A DNA stretch of 39,229 bases, taken from the IMG/VR virus record IMGVR_UViG_3300050821_007829, positions 1-39,229 of that record. One strand, given 5' to 3'. The notes below the pieces were generated by a model that made no database searches, had not been told where the DNA came from, and worked only from the letters and a program-made list of their open reading frames with translations. Positions 6,117 through 12,587 of the stretch are shown piece after piece; positions within the stretch are counted from its first letter, which is position 1; each line of letters starts with the position of its first letter. The stretch comes from a virus. The position numbers and the translations under genes are program-made.

Positions 6117-6572
6117 ATGCGAAATTTACTGCTGATTGCAATTCTGTTGAGCGCGCCGGCGGCGGCTCTCGACTTCAAAGGCGTGGTGATGGGCGAGCCG
6201 ATCGATGCGGCCGCGCTCAACGAGAAACTGGGTGCTCCCGATTCGCTCGGCAATCGCGTGGCGAAGCTCGAGGACTTCGCGGTGACGAGCAAGGTCACAC
6301 TGGCCGGTGATCGGGTCGATAAATTGAAGGTGGATTTTCGCCCCCTCCATTTCGACGAGTTCGCCGCGGCCGCGACGAAGAAGTGGGGTCAGCCCAAATC
6401 CCAAAAGGTCCCGATGCAGAATGGCTTCGGCGCCCAGTTCCAAAACAATATTCTCACCTGGGAGCGCGAGGGCTGGACCATCACGATGTACCAATACGTA
6501 GAGGCCGATTCGGGCTCGCTCATCATCGAGCGCACGGTGGCGAAGGCGATCGCGCCGAAGGATCGGCTATGA
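6117..6572 (+). CDS. Secreted or periplasmic hypothetical protein
   Basis: ATG 6117 has a strong GGAGG at 6107-6111 (5-nt spacing). The first 18-19 residues form a clean Sec signal peptide: MRNLLL, a hydrophobic core AILLSAP and AAALD as cleavage region. The mature part (about 130 aa) contains paired beta-strand-like segments (KVTLAGDRVDKLKVDF, NNILTWEREGWTITMYQY). Exported proteins in early regions of temperate phages are often accessory genes active during lysogeny; that is inference. It is the only gene in the rightward region with a clear signal peptide. Confidence 0.8.
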   Translation: MRNLLLIAILLSAPAAALDFKGVVMGEPIDAAALNEKLGAPDSLGNRVAKLEDFAVTSKVTLAGDRVDKLKVDFRPLHFDEFAAAATKKWGQPKSQKVPMQNGFGAQFQNNILTWEREGWTITMYQYVEADSGSLIIERTVAKAIAPKDRL

Positions 6573-6600
6573 CGCCCGCAACGCGCTGCGGGCATCGACC

Positions 6601-6785
6601 ATGATCACCGTCAGTTTCGAGTTGGATCAGGACCAGGCCCTGGCGCTCGCCCAGTTCGTCAAACACGTGTTGGCTGGCGCGAGTGGCGCTCCAACGCGGT
6701 CGACGATCACGAGGCGCAGTTAATTCGCGCCGCATTCCTCGAACTCGACAAGGCACTGCACGCACGCGGCTACGCGCCGGGCTGA
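6601..6785 (+). pseudogene. Small prophage-family gene broken by a frameshift
   Basis: ATG 6601 opens a frame reading MITVSFELDQDQALALAQF and then ending early at TAA 6721-6723. Removing two bases at about 6664-6665 joins FVK to RVGWREWRSNAVDD and then LELDKALHARGYAPG, ending at TGA 6785. The joined product (about 60 aa) matches a common small prophage family that I recall as DUF7706. So a 2-nt insertion, a recoding site or a sequencing error breaks it. No ribosome site is visible; a small hairpin (CCCGCA/TGCGGG) precedes it. Confidence 0.7.
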
Positions 6786-6786
6786 G

Positions 6787-6800
6787 TATATTTAAATATA
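6787..6800. promoter_or_regulatory. 14-bp AT-only palindrome between convergent genes
   Basis: TATATTTAAATATA is a perfect palindrome filling the 16-bp gap between the broken gene ending at 6785 and the leftward gene ending at 6802. An all-AT stretch like this is unusual in this GC-rich sequence. It could be a binding site or an easily melted element. Confidence 0.5.
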
Positions 6801-6801
6801 T

Positions 6802-7137
6802 TCACTGCCAGGTCTCGATGACCACCGGATTATCGTCCGGCAATCGGTCGGACCTGGTCAGCCCCTTCGGCAGCTGCGCCCGCAGCTGCTCGAGGGTCGC
6901 GCCCTCCAGGTGCACGGGCATCGGCGTGACGCCCTGCATCGTCATGCACGGCCGCGCGACGAACTTGTCCGGCGATCCGTAGACGGTCCACACCAAAACC
7001 TCGCCTACATTCTCGGCGCCATCCTGCAGGCGCTGCGCCGCGCGCGCATCGATCAGCCGACTGCCTCGACCGTTGCCGATGATCATCGTCATGGCCAGCA
7101 CCCCGTGGCTTGCGGCGGCGAAGATCAGATCATGCAC
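6802..7137 (-). CDS. Small phage protein, paralogue of the 5556-5840 gene
   Basis: 111 residues from GTG 7137, with GAGGG 5-6 nt upstream; an in-frame ATG at residue 16 is an alternative. The C-terminal 70 residues (WTVYGSPDKFVARP, PMPVHLEGATLEQLRAQLP, DDNPVVIETW) match the rightward gene at 5556. The N-terminus is more hydrophobic. It is the second gene of a leftward pair lying against the direction of its neighbours. Function unknown. Confidence 0.78.
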   Translation of the reverse strand: MHDLIFAAASHGVLAMTMIIGNGRGSRLIDARAAQRLQDGAENVGEVLVWTVYGSPDKFVARPCMTMQGVTPMPVHLEGATLEQLRAQLPKGLTRSDRLPDDNPVVIETWQ

Positions 7138-7151
7138 AAAGTACCCTCATG

Positions 7152-7183
7152 TTTTGCACAGGGTTTCCACAAATTTATCCACA
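7152..7183 (+). promoter_or_regulatory. DnaA-box-like repeats
   Basis: TTATCCACA at 7175-7183 is a perfect match to the E. coli DnaA box (TTATNCACA). TTTTGCACA at 7152-7160 has one mismatch and GTTTCCACA at 7163-7171 has more. The starts are 11-12 bp apart, about one helical turn, inside the 49-bp gap between the replisome-organiser-like gene and its downstream partner. It is a candidate part of a replication origin. Confidence 0.5.
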
Positions 7184-7186
7184 GTC

Positions 7187-7573
7187 CTAGTGGTCGCGCT
7201 TGGCGCGAGCGACGGCGAGTTCATCGACAAACAGCGCCCGCGTCGCCGGCGGCGCAGGCAATCTCGATGGCTTCGGGTGATCTACTTTTTGGATATCCCA
7301 GTCGGTGATGACGATGTAGTGAGCGCGCCTGACGTCATAGCGGCCGATTAAATTCTCGCGCTCGATCTCCCTCAATAACGCCTCGATCTTCAAGCCAAAC
7401 CCGGATTCGCCCGGGAACAGTTCGTAGGCGAACTCCCCGATATTCTCAACGATCCGGCCTTCATCGTCCGCGATCGTGTAGAGCAGCAGATACAGCAGCC
7501 GCGCATCGTGGGTGAGGTTCTTGAACCTTTCCCATCTCGGCAGATCCGGCGGCAGCTGGCGCTTCTGACTCAC
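7187..7573 (-). CDS. Replisome-organiser-like winged-helix protein
   Basis: 128 residues from GTG 7573. The pattern WERFKNLTHDARLLYLLLYT, then DDEGRI, LFPGES, LLREIERENLIGRY and HYIVITDWDIQKVDHPKPSR is typical of small phage proteins annotated as replication initiator or helix-turn-helix proteins, whose usual ending is W-x-x-x-Q-x-x-D-H-P. They are thought to bind an origin and recruit host replication proteins. The rest of the usual C-terminal loader domain is absent, so this is a short version. It lies next to two repeat clusters (7152-7183 and 7768-7879). A repressor role cannot be excluded. Confidence 0.7.
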   Translation of the reverse strand: MSQKRQLPPDLPRWERFKNLTHDARLLYLLLYTIADDEGRIVENIGEFAYELFPGESGFGLKIEALLREIERENLIGRYDVRRAHYIVITDWDIQKVDHPKPSRLPAPPATRALFVDELAVARAKRDH

Positions 7574-7767
7574 GGTTCTCGGCGATCCTTGCCCGCGCGA
7601 TCTTCTTTTTCGACGCGGCCGGAGACTTTACAGCACCCATAATCGACCTGGCAACCCCTCGCGCGCGTTGGATTTCAATCTTAAGTCTTAGATCCAAACT
7701 CCGACGCGCCCGGCCGCGCGCGCGCACGCGCCCGCACCCGCGCGCCCGCCCGTTCTACATAATGATT

Positions 7768-7811
7768 TTCGCGAATCGTTTCGCGAAAAATTTCGCGAAA
7801 GCTTTCGCGAA
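7768..7811. repeat. Four TTCGCGAA palindromes at exact 12-bp spacing
   Basis: Copies start at 7768, 7780, 7792 and 7804. Each is a perfect 8-bp palindrome, separated by 4-nt spacers (TCGT, AAAT, AGCT). Even spacing close to one helical turn puts all sites on one face of the DNA, as in iterons or cooperative operators. Confidence 0.9.
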
Positions 7812-7816
7812 TTGCG

Positions 7817-7830
7817 GCGCTTGCAAGCGC
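7817..7830. promoter_or_regulatory. 14-bp perfect palindrome
   Basis: GCGCTTGCAAGCGC lies 5 bp after the last TTCGCGAA copy. It is a separate, longer palindrome and could be the site of a second dimeric protein or a hairpin. Confidence 0.75.
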
Positions 7831-7856
7831 GGCGCAGCAAGTGTAAAGGTCGTCGC

Positions 7857-7879
7857 TTCCGGGTACTCGTTTCCGGGTA
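7857..7879 (+). repeat. 9-bp direct repeat TTCCGGGTA
   Basis: Copies at 7857-7865 and 7871-7879 are 14 bp apart start to start, downstream of the palindromes in the same control region. Confidence 0.7.
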
Positions 7880-8010
7880 ATGTCCGATACCGCACAAAGC
7901 CCGAATTTTATGTTCAGTTGATTTTTTCCAAATCGCAGAAGCGGCGGCCGGGTCGGTCGATTCCCGTTTGACATACTGAGGATTATGCGAATCGTGCGGA
8001 GCAGCAATTC

Positions 8011-8211
8011 GTGACGACTTTCCGCGAAAAAATCCAACAGGTTTTGGACGACTTGACCACGCTCAATGGCGCGCTCAATCAGCTCGGCCGATACCCCGAA
8101 GCGGCGCGAGTCCAGCACGCGATCTGCGAGGTCTCCGCGGTATCGACAGACGGCCATTTTTCTGTCGCGCAATGGGTCATGCCTGCGCGCTTGAAGCTCA
8201 AGGAAACTTGA
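8011..8211 (+). CDS. Small helical protein, paralogue of the 9475 gene
   Basis: 66 residues from GTG 8011, with GGAG at 7998-8001. The helix FREKIQQVLDDLTTLNGALN then YPEAARVQHAI matches FRARLEQMQDD...ELNKSRNYDAAMRVQQVL in the product of 9475-9723, so the two are diverged copies. It is the first gene of the rightward run after the control region. Function unknown. Confidence 0.75.
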   Translation: MTTFREKIQQVLDDLTTLNGALNQLGRYPEAARVQHAICEVSAVSTDGHFSVAQWVMPARLKLKET

Positions 8212-8214
8212 CCC

Positions 8215-8520
8215 ATGAACGCAGCACCGTGGCGTCGCGGCATGACCAAAAAAACGCCGTCCCCAGGTTCGCGTAGCGTGGACTCAAACTTCGGTCAGAA
8301 CCGAAAACTGCAGCAGTCCAAGTGCGACGCCTTCAACGCCGCCCATCCGGTGGGCAGCGCAGTCGATCTGCTGAAGGACAACGGCGAAACTCTGCGCACA
8401 GTCACGCGCTCGATCGCGCAGGTCCTCGAAGGGCATACGCCGGTGATCTGGGTTCGAGGCGTCGCAGGCTGCTACCTGCTAGACCGCGTCACTCCTGTGA
8501 TGCAAGGTGATCAAACATGA
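8215..8520 (+). CDS. Hypothetical protein (101 aa)
   Basis: ATG 8215 is 3 nt after the previous stop, with AAGGAA about 11 nt upstream. A second in-frame ATG at 8242 has no ribosome site. The N-terminal 40 residues are polar and basic; the C-terminal half (GSAVDLLKDNGETLRTVT...HTPVIWVRGVAGCYLLDRV) looks like a small beta domain. Its TGA overlaps the next ATG. Function unknown. Confidence 0.75.
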   Translation: MNAAPWRRGMTKKTPSPGSRSVDSNFGQNRKLQQSKCDAFNAAHPVGSAVDLLKDNGETLRTVTRSIAQVLEGHTPVIWVRGVAGCYLLDRVTPVMQGDQT

Positions 8521-8798
8521 ACATGGCAATCAGCCTGCTTGGCTCCCGAGTAACCGATCGCGTGAACGGGTTCGAAGGCGTCGTCTGTAGCGTCTCTTTC
8601 GACCTTTCCGGTTGTATCCAGGCCTTCGTCGTACCGCAAGCGAAAGATGGCAAGCGGATCGAGGGTGAATGGTATGACGTCAAGCGCCTCACCGAATCGG
8701 GCGCGAGGGTAATGGACACGCCGAAGTTCGCGCTTGAGCTCGGTGATGAGCCTGGCGGCCAGTCACTTCCGCACCCGCCTCGGAAGCCCGCACCATGA
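8517..8798 (+). CDS. Conserved small phage protein (93 aa)
   Basis: ATG 8517 overlaps the previous TGA. The product reads like a small SH3-type beta barrel (LGSRVTDRVNGFEGVVCSVS, then WYDVKRL and RVMDTPKF) seen as an orphan in many prophages. No function is known to me. Confidence 0.78.
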   Translation: MNMAISLLGSRVTDRVNGFEGVVCSVSFDLSGCIQAFVVPQAKDGKRIEGEWYDVKRLTESGARVMDTPKFALELGDEPGGQSLPHPPRKPAP

Positions 8799-9478
8799 TG
8801 CAGCTTCGCCAGCCCCGCAAAGACCTGCCCGAGATCCCGCCGCGCATGCGCTTGCTGCCGATCGAGTCGCGCGGCTATCCCGTGCCCTGGTTCGTCGAGT
8901 GGGTCGATGGCAAGCCGGATTTTCGCGTCATGGATCGGCGCAAGTGGGGCCTGGCCGTGCGCTTCGGCAACTGCTGGCTGTGCGGCGACCCGGTCGGCGT
9001 GCGCCGCACGTTCGTCATCGGCCCGATGTGCGGCATCACGCGCACCACGTCTGAGCCCGCCAATCATCACGAGTGCGCGAGCTTCGCCGCGATCGCCTGC
9101 CCGTTCATGACGCGGCCGCAGGCGAAATATCGCACCGCGAATCTTCCAGAAAAACACGTCGAAGCTGCGGGCTTCCCGATTGATCGCAATCCGGGTGTGA
9201 CGTGCCTCTGGACCACGCGCGAGTGGAACGTGTTCAAAGCTTACGGCGGCAACGCCGGCCAGCTGATCCGGATCGGCGAGCCGAGCCAGGTCGAGTTTTA
9301 CGCCGAAGGCCGCAAGGCCACTTACGCGGAGATCATGCACTCGGTCGAAACTGGTTTGCCTCTGCTCGAGAAACCGGCGCGCGATCAAGACATCGCTGAG
9401 CATCGCGGGACGGAGTGCATCGATGAGCTGCACAAGCAGCTCGCAAGGTTCCTGCAGTACCTGCCGGCGGCGCCGTGA
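8795..9478 (+). CDS. Conserved hypothetical protein with a Cys/His cluster (227 aa)
   Basis: ATG 8795 overlaps the previous stop (ATGA). The N-terminal half contains RGYPVPWFVEWVDGKPDFRV, then CWLCG at about residue 60, GPMCGITR, and NHHECASFAAIACPF, an arrangement that suggests bound zinc. The C-terminal part contains WTTREWNVFKAYGGNAGQLI. It resembles a widespread uncharacterised phage family; no catalytic motif is recognised. Confidence 0.8.
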   Translation: MMQLRQPRKDLPEIPPRMRLLPIESRGYPVPWFVEWVDGKPDFRVMDRRKWGLAVRFGNCWLCGDPVGVRRTFVIGPMCGITRTTSEPANHHECASFAAIACPFMTRPQAKYRTANLPEKHVEAAGFPIDRNPGVTCLWTTREWNVFKAYGGNAGQLIRIGEPSQVEFYAEGRKATYAEIMHSVETGLPLLEKPARDQDIAEHRGTECIDELHKQLARFLQYLPAAP

Positions 9479-9723
9479 ACGAGCGCACAGTGTGTGGGCT
9501 GAAGCCGCAGACCTTCCGCGCGCGCCTCGAGCAGATGCAAGACGACATGCTCGTGATGGCGAACGAGCTGAACAAGTCGCGGAACTACGACGCTGCCATG
9601 CGGGTGCAGCAGGTCTTGATCGGCATCGAAAACATTTTCGGTGCGGATGATCTGGATCTCGACGACCACATCGACTGGACCTGGCCGCCGGAAGGGTTAC
9701 TGCCAACGGAGGTCGAGGCGTGA
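9475..9723 (+). CDS. Small helical protein, paralogue of the 8011 gene (82 aa)
   Basis: GTG 9475 overlaps the previous TGA (GTGA). It shares the FR-x-x-x-x-Q-x-x-DD ... LN ... Y-x-AA-x-RVQ pattern with the 8011 product and adds an acidic, Trp-rich C-terminus (DDLDLDDHIDWTWPP). Function unknown. Confidence 0.75.
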   Translation: MNERTVCGLKPQTFRARLEQMQDDMLVMANELNKSRNYDAAMRVQQVLIGIENIFGADDLDLDDHIDWTWPPEGLLPTEVEA

Positions 9724-9834
9724 ATGAATTGCCCGCACTGCAACTCGGCAATGAAGCGATCGCGCTGCTGGCTTCACCCGCATTGGTGGCTATGCCGCAG
9801 GTGCGATCGGTATCTCGACCCGAACCGTGGCTAA
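9724..9834 (+). CDS. 36-aa zinc-ribbon peptide
   Basis: ATG 9724 immediately follows the TGA of the previous gene. The product has CPHC at residues 3-6 and CRRC near residue 24, two CxxC knuckles of a minimal zinc ribbon. It overlaps a possible GTG start of the next frame by 8 nt. Function unknown. Confidence 0.65.
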   Translation: MNCPHCNSAMKRSRCWLHPHWWLCRRCDRYLDPNRG

Positions 9835-9844
9835 TCCAGAAATA

Positions 9845-10078
9845 ATGCGAATCTCCAAGGAGGAAGGCCTTCGCATGGCGCTCGCGCTCGACACCGCGAT
9901 CAGCTGCATGGAATTGCCCGACGTACCGCTGCCGTCCACGGTCACGAAATCATTAAAACAAGATTCCCTGATTCACCTGCGCACGCTGCGCTCGGCCGCG
10001 CTGCGCGCGAACCGCGAAGCGGCCACAGCAGAGGATCTCCCGTATAGTCTGATCGGCGGCGGAGAGAAGCCAGCATGA
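9845..10078 (+). CDS. Hypothetical helical protein (77 aa)
   Basis: The start is uncertain: GTG 9827, ATG 9845 and ATG 9875 are all in frame. AAGGAGG at 9857-9863 favours 9875 but at long spacing (11 nt), while the helical pattern is continuous from 9845, which is chosen. The product contains ALALDTAISCMELPDV. Its TGA overlaps the next ATG. Confidence 0.65.
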   Translation: MRISKEEGLRMALALDTAISCMELPDVPLPSTVTKSLKQDSLIHLRTLRSAALRANREAATAEDLPYSLIGGGEKPA

Positions 10079-10335
10079 AAATCCACGTCGAATCGACCAC
10101 CAAAATGGTCCAGCTCGAGGTCCAGATCCAGGGCCGCGGCGTCGCGGTGCCCGCGCGAATTTGGGAAGGTCATACCGAGGACGGAACGCCGGTGCATTGC
10201 TACATCACGCGGATCTGCCCGTCGATCGTTGAGCCTGTTCCGGAAGCCATCGCCAAAAAGTTTGCGGCCGAACTGCAAGAGTGCGTGCCGCCATCCGTCG
10301 GCGTGCAGGCGATCCCGCTGCGGTTGATCCTGTGA
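10075..10335 (+). CDS. Conserved small phage protein (86 aa)
   Basis: ATG 10075 overlaps the previous stop (ATGA). The product begins MKIHVESTTKMV and contains ARIWEGHTEDGTPVHCYITR, a recognisable pattern from many prophages whose role is unknown. Mostly beta by appearance. Confidence 0.8.
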   Translation: MKIHVESTTKMVQLEVQIQGRGVAVPARIWEGHTEDGTPVHCYITRICPSIVEPVPEAIAKKFAAELQECVPPSVGVQAIPLRLIL

Positions 10336-10541
10336 GCGACGAACTCGCGCGCCGGCGGCGCTTCATCCGTGGCGAACTCACGGCGGCCGAACGCGCAGCG
10401 GCGAAGGCCGCGCCGGAATTTACACCGCACTTCTCGCCAGAAGCGCTCGATAGCATGATTGACCTCGTCGTTAAAAAAACTGTCGCGACGATCCGCGCGC
10501 GCGAAGCCGCACTCCTGCGCAAAACTGCGCAGTCTGATTAA
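10332..10541 (+). CDS. Small charged helical protein (69 aa)
   Basis: GTG 10332 overlaps the previous TGA (GTGA). The product is Arg/Ala/Glu-rich and helical (LARRRRFIRGELTAAERAAA), ending the coupled run that began at 8215. No family recognised. Confidence 0.65.
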   Translation: MSDELARRRRFIRGELTAAERAAAKAAPEFTPHFSPEALDSMIDLVVKKTVATIRAREAALLRKTAQSD

Positions 10542-10552
10542 AAGCAGCGCAA

Positions 10553-10583
10553 TTGCGGCGCAGCATTTAAGGTGCTAAAATAA
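10553..10583 (+). promoter_or_regulatory. Predicted promoter of the regulator-integrase operon
   Basis: TTGCGG (10553-10558), 17-bp spacing, then TAAAAT (10576-10581) with an extended TG at 10573-10574. The segment TTTAAGGTGCTAAAATAA repeats the AGGTGCT element found at 2214-2226 and 2158-2175. It lies in the 71-bp gap before the gene at 10613. Confidence 0.5.
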
Positions 10584-10612
10584 GCCTCACGGTTTCACAA
10601 TCGGAGCAGGCA

Positions 10613-10840
10613 GTGACAGGCAGCAAACCAATCAAGCGCGGCCGTGGCCGTCCCTCACTTACCGGCACGCCAGGCGCGCGGTTCATGATCCGGCTGCCGC
10701 AGCACGTCGCGGACTATCTGCGCAAGGTCGGCGGCGGTTCCCTCTCGCGCGGGATCATTCAGCAAACCACGGGTGGACCCCCAGACCTTCGCACGTTTCG
10801 CACCACGCCGCCCAAGGCTAAGCGCGTAGCGAAGGCATGA
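10613..10840 (+). CDS. AT-hook plus ribbon-helix-helix-like DNA-binding protein
   Basis: 75 residues from GTG 10613, with GGAG at 10600-10603 and 9-nt spacing. KRGRGRPSLTG at residues 8-18 contains the AT-hook core RGRP. ARFMIRLPQHVADYLRK and SLSRGIIQ then follow the strand-helix-helix pattern of Arc/MetJ-type repressors. It is directly coupled to a membrane peptide and the serine integrase. A role as regulator of integration or lysogeny, or as directionality factor, is possible but inferred. Confidence 0.7.
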   Translation: MTGSKPIKRGRGRPSLTGTPGARFMIRLPQHVADYLRKVGGGSLSRGIIQQTTGGPPDLRTFRTTPPKAKRVAKA

Positions 10841-10953
10841 GCCTGGAGCAAGTGCTCGCGTGGGTTGTGATTCCGATGCTTACCGGCTCGGCTTGCGCAG
10901 CGATCGGATTCTACTTCGGAAAAAAGATAACAAAACTCAAGGATGGCAAATGA
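10837..10953 (+). CDS. 38-aa single-span membrane peptide
   Basis: ATG 10837 and TGA 10953 overlap the neighbouring genes at both ends (ATGA each time). Residues about 6-28 (VLAWVVIPMLTGSACAAIGF) form one hydrophobic helix, followed by a basic tail (GKKITKLKDGK), predicting N-out/C-in. It sits between a DNA-binding protein and the integrase. Function unknown. Confidence 0.65.
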   Translation: MSLEQVLAWVVIPMLTGSACAAIGFYFGKKITKLKDGK

Positions 10954-12587
10954 AACGAGCAGCGACCTACGCACGATTCTCAACCGACAAACAGACGGAG
11001 GCCTCGATCGATGATCAGCGGCGGTGCTGTGCGGACTACGCGAAGCAGAACGGCCTGCAGGTCCTCCACGAATTCTCAGATCTCGCGATCTCAGGCGCGA
11101 GCTTCGGCAATCGCCCAGGCGTCAACGCCCTGCAGAAGGCAGCCTTTGCGGGCGAGCTCGACGTCATCCTGATCGCGGATCTGACCAGGCTCTCACGCAA
11201 TAGCGCCGACCTTCCAAAATTCCTCGAGCGGATGCGGTTTCGCAAAATCCGCGTGATCGGAGTACTTGACCACTTCGACTCGGACCAGCGGCACTCGCGA
11301 ATGCAGGCTGGCCTGTCGGGCATCATGTCGGACGAGTACCGCCTGGCCATCGGCGAGCGCGTGCACCTGGCGCTCGATACCCTCGCTAAGTCCGGCAAGC
11401 CGACGGGCTCCAAGGCCTACGGCTACACATCGAAGCAAGTCGTGATTCCCGAGCAGGCAAAAATCGTCAAAGAAATCTTCGAGCGCATCGCCGCCGGCGA
11501 GACCATGTTGGCGATCGCCAGCGATCTGAACGGCCGCCAAGTCCGCTCGCCCGGCGCCAGCTGGAAGGGCCGCGTCACCAACCGCGGCGACGGACGCTGG
11601 ATCGTGCCGGCCTTGAACAACATGCTGCAGAACGAAACGTACATGGGCCGCGTGGTCTGGAATCGCTCGCAGTGGGTCAAAGATCCGGAGACCGGCAAGC
11701 GCACGCGCCGCGAACGGCCGGAATCAGAATGGATCATCGACGAGCGGCCCGAGCTCGCCCTCGTCGACCGCAAAACCTGGGACACCGTCTCGGCTTTGAT
11801 GACGCGGCGGAAACTCAGCTACGGCAAGAAGGGTGGCGGCCGCACCAAGTACCCGTTGTCCGGATTGCTGGTCTGCGGCCGCTGCGATGCGCGGTTCATC
11901 ATTTCGGGCGGCGGGAAAAACTCCAGAGGCTATGGCAGCGGCCTGCCCCGGTACTACACCTGCTCGACCTTCCACCAGGGCGGACCGGCCGCCTGCAGCA
12001 ATTCGATCCGGGTGCCGCGCGATCTCTGCGAGACTCGGCTGTTAGAACCCGCGCTCAATGACCTGCTGTCGGACGAAGCGGTGGACAAGGCCGTGATCCG
12101 AATCCGCAAGGCGCTCAAAGAGCGGCCGCCCGAGCCCGTGATTGACCTCTCGGCCATAGACACAAAAATACATAAAGTTCAGGCGTTGGTGGCCAGCGGG
12201 GCGCTGGATGCGGACATGGCCGAGCCGATATACAAAAAACTGGAGGCTGAGCGGTTGGCGATTGTGCGACAGTCGCACAGTGCTGCACGGCCGCCCCTGG
12301 TCTCGGGTCCGTGGGGGCTGGAGGCTGAGTACCGCGAGCACGCCCAAAAGTTGCGGGCGGATCTCACGGGTGAGGATGCGGACGTCGCGCGCGCCGCGCT
12401 CGCCTCAATCTACGGCCAGCGCATCCGGCTGCTGCCGGACAAGCACGGCCTCCACCTTGTGGCGGAGGTCCATTTCCAGGCCAACGCGGTGCTGCACGCG
12501 GTCGGCGGCTCAGTGGGTCGTATTTCACTGAGTAGCGGGGGCCTGCAATCGGCTCATATACCCCTGATCAGAAAGGGGCAAAAATGA
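10950..12587 (+). CDS. int: Large serine integrase
   Basis: 545 residues from ATG 10950, with AAGGA at 10939-10943. Catalyses site-specific recombination between attP and attB. The N-terminal resolvase domain has YARFSTDKQ with catalytic Ser11, DLAISGASFGNRPG and LTRLSRNSAD. A recombinase domain follows (KAYGYTSKQ..., NMLQNETYMGRVVWNRSQW). The zinc ribbon starts near residue 308 (VCGRCDARF, then YYTCSTF and AACSN), and a C-terminal coiled-coil region follows. Length is normal for the family. It identifies the phage as temperate. Confidence 0.95.
   Translation: MKRAATYARFSTDKQTEASIDDQRRCCADYAKQNGLQVLHEFSDLAISGASFGNRPGVNALQKAAFAGELDVILIADLTRLSRNSADLPKFLERMRFRKIRVIGVLDHFDSDQRHSRMQAGLSGIMSDEYRLAIGERVHLALDTLAKSGKPTGSKAYGYTSKQVVIPEQAKIVKEIFERIAAGETMLAIASDLNGRQVRSPGASWKGRVTNRGDGRWIVPALNNMLQNETYMGRVVWNRSQWVKDPETGKRTRRERPESEWIIDERPELALVDRKTWDTVSALMTRRKLSYGKKGGGRTKYPLSGLLVCGRCDARFIISGGGKNSRGYGSGLPRYYTCSTFHQGGPAACSNSIRVPRDLCETRLLEPALNDLLSDEAVDKAVIRIRKALKERPPEPVIDLSAIDTKIHKVQALVASGALDADMAEPIYKKLEAERLAIVRQSHSAARPPLVSGPWGLEAEYREHAQKLRADLTGEDADVARAALASIYGQRIRLLPDKHGLHLVAEVHFQANAVLHAVGGSVGRISLSSGGLQSAHIPLIRKGQK

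Larger units (their letters stand above)
7574..8010. promoter_or_regulatory. 437-bp intergenic control region between divergent genes
   Basis: This is the longest gap without a gene. From left to right it holds a stretch of alternating CG (about 7711-7751, Z-DNA prone), four TTCGCGAA palindromes, a 14-bp palindrome, a 9-bp direct repeat and a perfect -35 hexamer TTGACA at 7968-7973 without a good -10. The leftward pair starts at 7573 and the rightward run at 8011, so promoters for both should lie here. Frames on either strand across it look like chance. Confidence 0.7.

Noticed and set aside
7461-7640. 59-aa frame (ATG 7640) overlapping the start of the replisome-organiser-like gene
   Set aside because: The 113-bp overlap with a better supported gene, Ala/Lys/Arg-rich composition and no family pattern make it unlikely; only GAGGGG upstream speaks for it.
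7681-8172. 163-aa open frame on the minus strand through the control region
   Set aside because: Its middle merely translates the TTCGCGAA repeats and it overlaps the supported gene at 8011 on the other strand.
8489-9751. 420-aa open frame on the minus strand
   Set aside because: It lies antisense to four coupled rightward genes with ribosome sites and recognisable patterns; its composition (Arg/Ala/His-rich) is typical of a shadow frame in GC-rich DNA.
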